Source of the DNA: Lysobacter solisilvae
Lineage (GTDB): Bacteria > Pseudomonadota > Gammaproteobacteria > Xanthomonadales > Xanthomonadaceae
Length of the DNA: 64,000 bases
Reading direction: 5' to 3'
Assembly (NCBI RefSeq): GCF_016613535.2
Contig: NZ_CP071518.1
Coordinates: forward strand, 558,001 to 622,000
The notes below the pieces were generated by a model. The model saw nothing but the letters and a program-made list of their open reading frames with translations. It was not told where the DNA came from and searched no databases. A program made the position numbers and the translations under genes. This document shows, piece after piece, positions 61,936 through 64,000 of this stretch (the first letter of the stretch is position 1; the number at the start of each line of letters is the position of its first letter).

Positions 61936-62595
61936 ATGGAAGACACCCCCGCCCTCCCCGTCCTCAGCGTGGCCGAACTGCGCACGCTGGGTTGCCTGAT
62001 CGAGAAGGAGGCGACCACGCCCGACGCCTATCCGCTCACCGTCAACGCCGCCCAGGTCGCCGCCAACCAGAAGACCGCGCGCGAGCCGGTGCTGAACCTG
62101 GATCCGGGCGATGTCCACCACGCGCTGCGCCAGCTCGAGAGCCGGCGACTCGCACGCCAGGTCTTCTCCTCGCGCGCCGAGCGCTACGAACACACCGCCG
62201 CCACCCATTTCAGCCTCCCCAAGTCGCAGGTCGCGCTGCTGGGGCTGCTGTTGCTGCGCGGCGCGCAGACGCTGCACGAGCTGTTCTCGCGCAGCGAGCG
62301 CCTGGCGAAATTCGCCGACGCCGATGACGTGCGCCACCACCTGGATCGCCTGATCCAGCGGACGCCCGCCCTGGTCGTGCAGATCCCGCGCGGCCCCGGC
62401 CAGCGCGAGGACCGCTACATGCACCTGCTCGGCGGTCCGGTGGACGTGGCGGCGATCGCGGCGCGCGACAGCGGCAATGCCGTCGCCGGCGGCGCCAGCG
62501 GCCTCGAAGCCCGGGTCGCCACGCTCGAAGCCGAAGTGGCGGCGCTGCGCGAGGAACTCGCGACGCTGCGTGAGGCGATCGCGCCCGGCGCATAG
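61936..62595 (+). CDS. YceH family (DUF480) protein
   Basis: 219 residues. Two winged-helix-like domains: [43 protein letters not shown] in the first and [28 protein letters not shown] in the second, followed by RYMHLLGG and a C-terminal coiled coil ([26 protein letters not shown]). Function unknown in the family. Confidence 0.93.
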   Translation: MEDTPALPVLSVAELRTLGCLIEKEATTPDAYPLTVNAAQVAANQKTAREPVLNLDPGDVHHALRQLESRRLARQVFSSRAERYEHTAATHFSLPKSQVALLGLLLLRGAQTLHELFSRSERLAKFADADDVRHHLDRLIQRTPALVVQIPRGPGQREDRYMHLLGGPVDVAAIAARDSGNAVAGGASGLEARVATLEAEVAALREELATLREAIAPGA

Positions 62596-62668
62596 AGGAC
62601 GGCCCCCAATGCACGGGCCCGACGCCCGCAATGCGAAGCTGTCCCGCCATCCCACCGGAGTTGCCCGA

Positions 62669-63082
62669 ATGTCCCTCGTCCACCTGCCCGCCCGCATGCG
62701 CACCACGCTGCCGCGGGTTTCCGCGGTCCTCGCCTGCACGATCACCGTGGCCGCGTTGACCGCCTGCGCCAGCACCCCTGCGGCACACTCGTCCCCGTGG
62801 ATCGAAGGTGACCAGGCCACCGTCGACGGCACGGTCACCACGGTCGACACCAGCCCCTGGGCCTACGACGGCAATGCGCGCCTGGTCATGGCGACGCAGG
62901 GGCGCGGCGCGGTGACGGTATCGCTGCCGGCGCGCTGGAACCTGTGCAAGGCCCAGGGCATCGACCAAGCCGGCACGTTCAAGGTCGGTGACCGCGTGCG
63001 CGCCACCGGCACGGTGGGCGCACAGGGCGCACTGCTGGTCTGCGAGCAGCCCACGCACCGGATCGAACGCCTGGCGAACTGA
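62669..63082 (+). CDS. Small lipoprotein with OB-like domain
   Basis: 137 residues. Signal region with lipobox-like LTACAS (Cys 34), then a compact beta-rich domain (ATVDGTVTTVDTSPWAYDGNARLVMATQGRGAVTVSLPARWNLC and KVGDRVRATGTVGAQGALLVCEQ) resembling exported OB folds, with two cysteines. GGAG eight bases ahead of ATG 62669; a later ATG at 62696 would give a more normal signal length. Confidence 0.75.
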   Translation: MSLVHLPARMRTTLPRVSAVLACTITVAALTACASTPAAHSSPWIEGDQATVDGTVTTVDTSPWAYDGNARLVMATQGRGAVTVSLPARWNLCKAQGIDQAGTFKVGDRVRATGTVGAQGALLVCEQPTHRIERLAN

Positions 63083-63181
63083 GTCGTATCGCGCGCACGG
63101 ATCCGCTCACGTGGCGCACACGCGCCGATGGCCACCATCGCGCGCCTCGCGCCGACTGGCGCCCCGCGACCGGACGCTCCC

Positions 63182-63556
63182 ATGACCGAATTTCCCCAGC
63201 TGCGCGGCCTGCGCGTCCTCCTCGTCGAGGACCACTTCCCGCTGGCGGTGAACCTCGCCGACGTGGCCGTGCAATCCGGTGCCGACGTGATCGGCCCGGT
63301 GGCCACCGTGGCCGACGCACTGCACCTGATCGAGCGCATGCCCGAAATCGATGCCGCGGTGCTGGACATCCACCTGCAGCACGAGACCAGTTTCCCGGTG
63401 GCCGACGCACTGCGCGCGCGCAACGTCCCGTTCTTCTTCGCCACCGCGCACGATCACACGGCCCTGCCGGAGCGCTTCGGCGACGTGCCGGTGTGCACCA
63501 AGCCCTTCGGCCTGCAGCGCTTCCGGGCCGCGCTGGGCGAGCTGGCCGCCGCCTGA
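63182..63556 (+). CDS. Stand-alone response regulator receiver
   Basis: 124 residues, a single receiver domain without output. Acidic pair E/D in LLVEDHFPL, phospho-acceptor Asp in AVLDIHLQ, Thr/Ala switch in FFFATAHD and the conserved Lys in CTKPF. Such single-domain regulators serve in phosphorelays or protein-protein signalling; the nearest hybrid kinases are 13-25 kb away. ATG 63182 starts the conserved fold. Confidence 0.9.
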   Translation: MTEFPQLRGLRVLLVEDHFPLAVNLADVAVQSGADVIGPVATVADALHLIERMPEIDAAVLDIHLQHETSFPVADALRARNVPFFFATAHDHTALPERFGDVPVCTKPFGLQRFRAALGELAAA

Positions 63557-63567
63557 TGCCACTGATC

Positions 63568-63597
63568 CCGTCCTCCCCAGCGAGCGGGGGAGGACGG
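63568..63597. terminator. GC-rich hairpin between convergent genes
   Basis: 11-bp perfect stem (63568-63578 with 63587-63597, loop AGCGAGCG), twelve bases after the receiver stop and 44 bases from the stop of the PAP2-like gene. No U-tract on either strand, so termination is uncertain. Confidence 0.4.
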
Positions 63598-63640
63598 CAG
63601 CCGGCAGGTCACGGCGACCGGCTGGCGCTTGTAGCCGCTT

Positions 63641-64000
63641 TCACAGCGGACGCAGATACCGCGCATACACCCAATCGGCGACCTGGTTGCCCGCGCGCAG
63701 ACCCGCGTAGCAACCCTCGGCGAAATGCAGGCCGGCATACACACGCGACCGGGCCTGTTCGTTCTCGGCGATCGACAGCGAGCCGTAGTGGCGGGTGATC
63801 ACCTTGGGCGGCAGTTCGGTCATCGGCGCCGGCAGCGGCACCGCGCCGGCGTTGATCGTGCGGGTGAAGTGGATCGCGTTGGTGCCGAAGAAGCGCCGCA
63901 GCGTGCCCGCGGCGGCGCCGGTCACGGACGTGGAAGCGCAGGGGTAGTCCGGATAGGGCGGCGTCTGCAGGAACGGACGCCACGCCGGGTCGCTCGCGGT
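63641..64000 (-). CDS. PAP2/vanadium haloperoxidase-like protein, C-terminal part
   Basis: 119 residues present; the 5' end lies beyond the window. The order of motifs fits vanadium-dependent haloperoxidase/PAP2 enzymes: PFLQTPPYPDYP, then a glycine/alanine-rich helix GAAAGTLRRFFG, and ENEQARSRVYAGLHF (SRx5H), which supplies the Arg and vanadate/phosphate-binding His. The segment that is normally SGHS reads CAST here, so the acid-base His is missing. Could be a non-catalytic or altered member. Confidence 0.78.
   Translation of the reverse strand, partial: TASDPAWRPFLQTPPYPDYPCASTSVTGAAAGTLRRFFGTNAIHFTRTINAGAVPLPAPMTELPPKVITRHYGSLSIAENEQARSRVYAGLHFAEGCYAGLRAGNQVADWVYARYLRPL

Overview
The window is high-GC chromosomal DNA with short gene spacers, ATG/GTG starts and many exported proteins. 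The best fit is a member of the Xanthomonadaceae/Lysobacteraceae (Gammaproteobacteria; Lysobacter-, Luteimonas- or Xanthomonas-like). This rests on a lipoyl-domain-bearing dihydrolipoamide dehydrogenase, YajQ, DUF1415, DUF3016 and DUF3297 proteins, hybrid kinases, M28 and S9 exopeptidases and GTAG-type REP hairpins. It is inference from gene content, not from rRNA. No tRNA, rRNA, CRISPR array, prophage or insertion sequence was found.

Layout. 1-3.8 kb: glmU (3' end outside the window) faces away from a two-gene membrane glycosyltransferase/GtrA unit. 3.9-11.2 kb: a complete F1Fo ATP synthase operon on the minus strand (atpI-B-E-F-H-A-G-D-C), with a promoter upstream of atpI, REP-like hairpins in two spacers and a terminator after atpC. 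11.36-11.47 kb: an extracytoplasmic-sigma-like promoter, two hairpins and a U-tract on the otherwise empty plus strand, which looks like a small regulatory RNA gene. 12.3-17.2 kb: pyruvate dehydrogenase E2 (aceF) and E3 (lpdA), interleaved with exported proteins of unknown role. 17.4-31 kb: mostly housekeeping and conserved unknowns (Nei/Fpg glycosylase, EamA transporter, YajQ, RsuA, RsmC, NRDE, Lrp regulator with a divergent cysteine hydrolase, ABC-2 exporter). 30.5-40.7 kb: small exported proteins (RcnB-like, PepSY, EF-hand), CspA, PilZ, a GT2 enzyme, an L,D-transpeptidase plus M23 peptidase pair, and a PAS hybrid kinase whose receiver is frameshifted. 40.7-54.3 kb: M28 peptidase, PilT/PilU-type ATPase, MASE1-PAS-GGDEF cyclase, alkyladenine glycosylase, an intact hybrid kinase, a flavin-oxidase-fold protein with a histone-H1-like tail, threonine aldolase and an S9 peptidase. 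54.5-64 kb: GAF proteins (one with a decayed GGDEF domain), EF-hand lipoprotein, cupin, EcsC, PIN-like protein, beta-helix protein, YceH, a response regulator and the C-terminal part of a PAP2/vanadium haloperoxidase-like enzyme.

Functional themes are energy metabolism (ATP synthase, PDH), cyclic-di-GMP and two-component signalling (YajQ, PilZ, GGDEF, two hybrid kinases, one stand-alone receiver), envelope remodelling, and calcium-binding exported proteins (three EF-hand genes). The most notable observations are the candidate sigma-E-type small RNA beside atpI, the histone-like tail built from a 15-bp tandem repeat, the frameshifted receiver, and several enzymes lacking a canonical residue.
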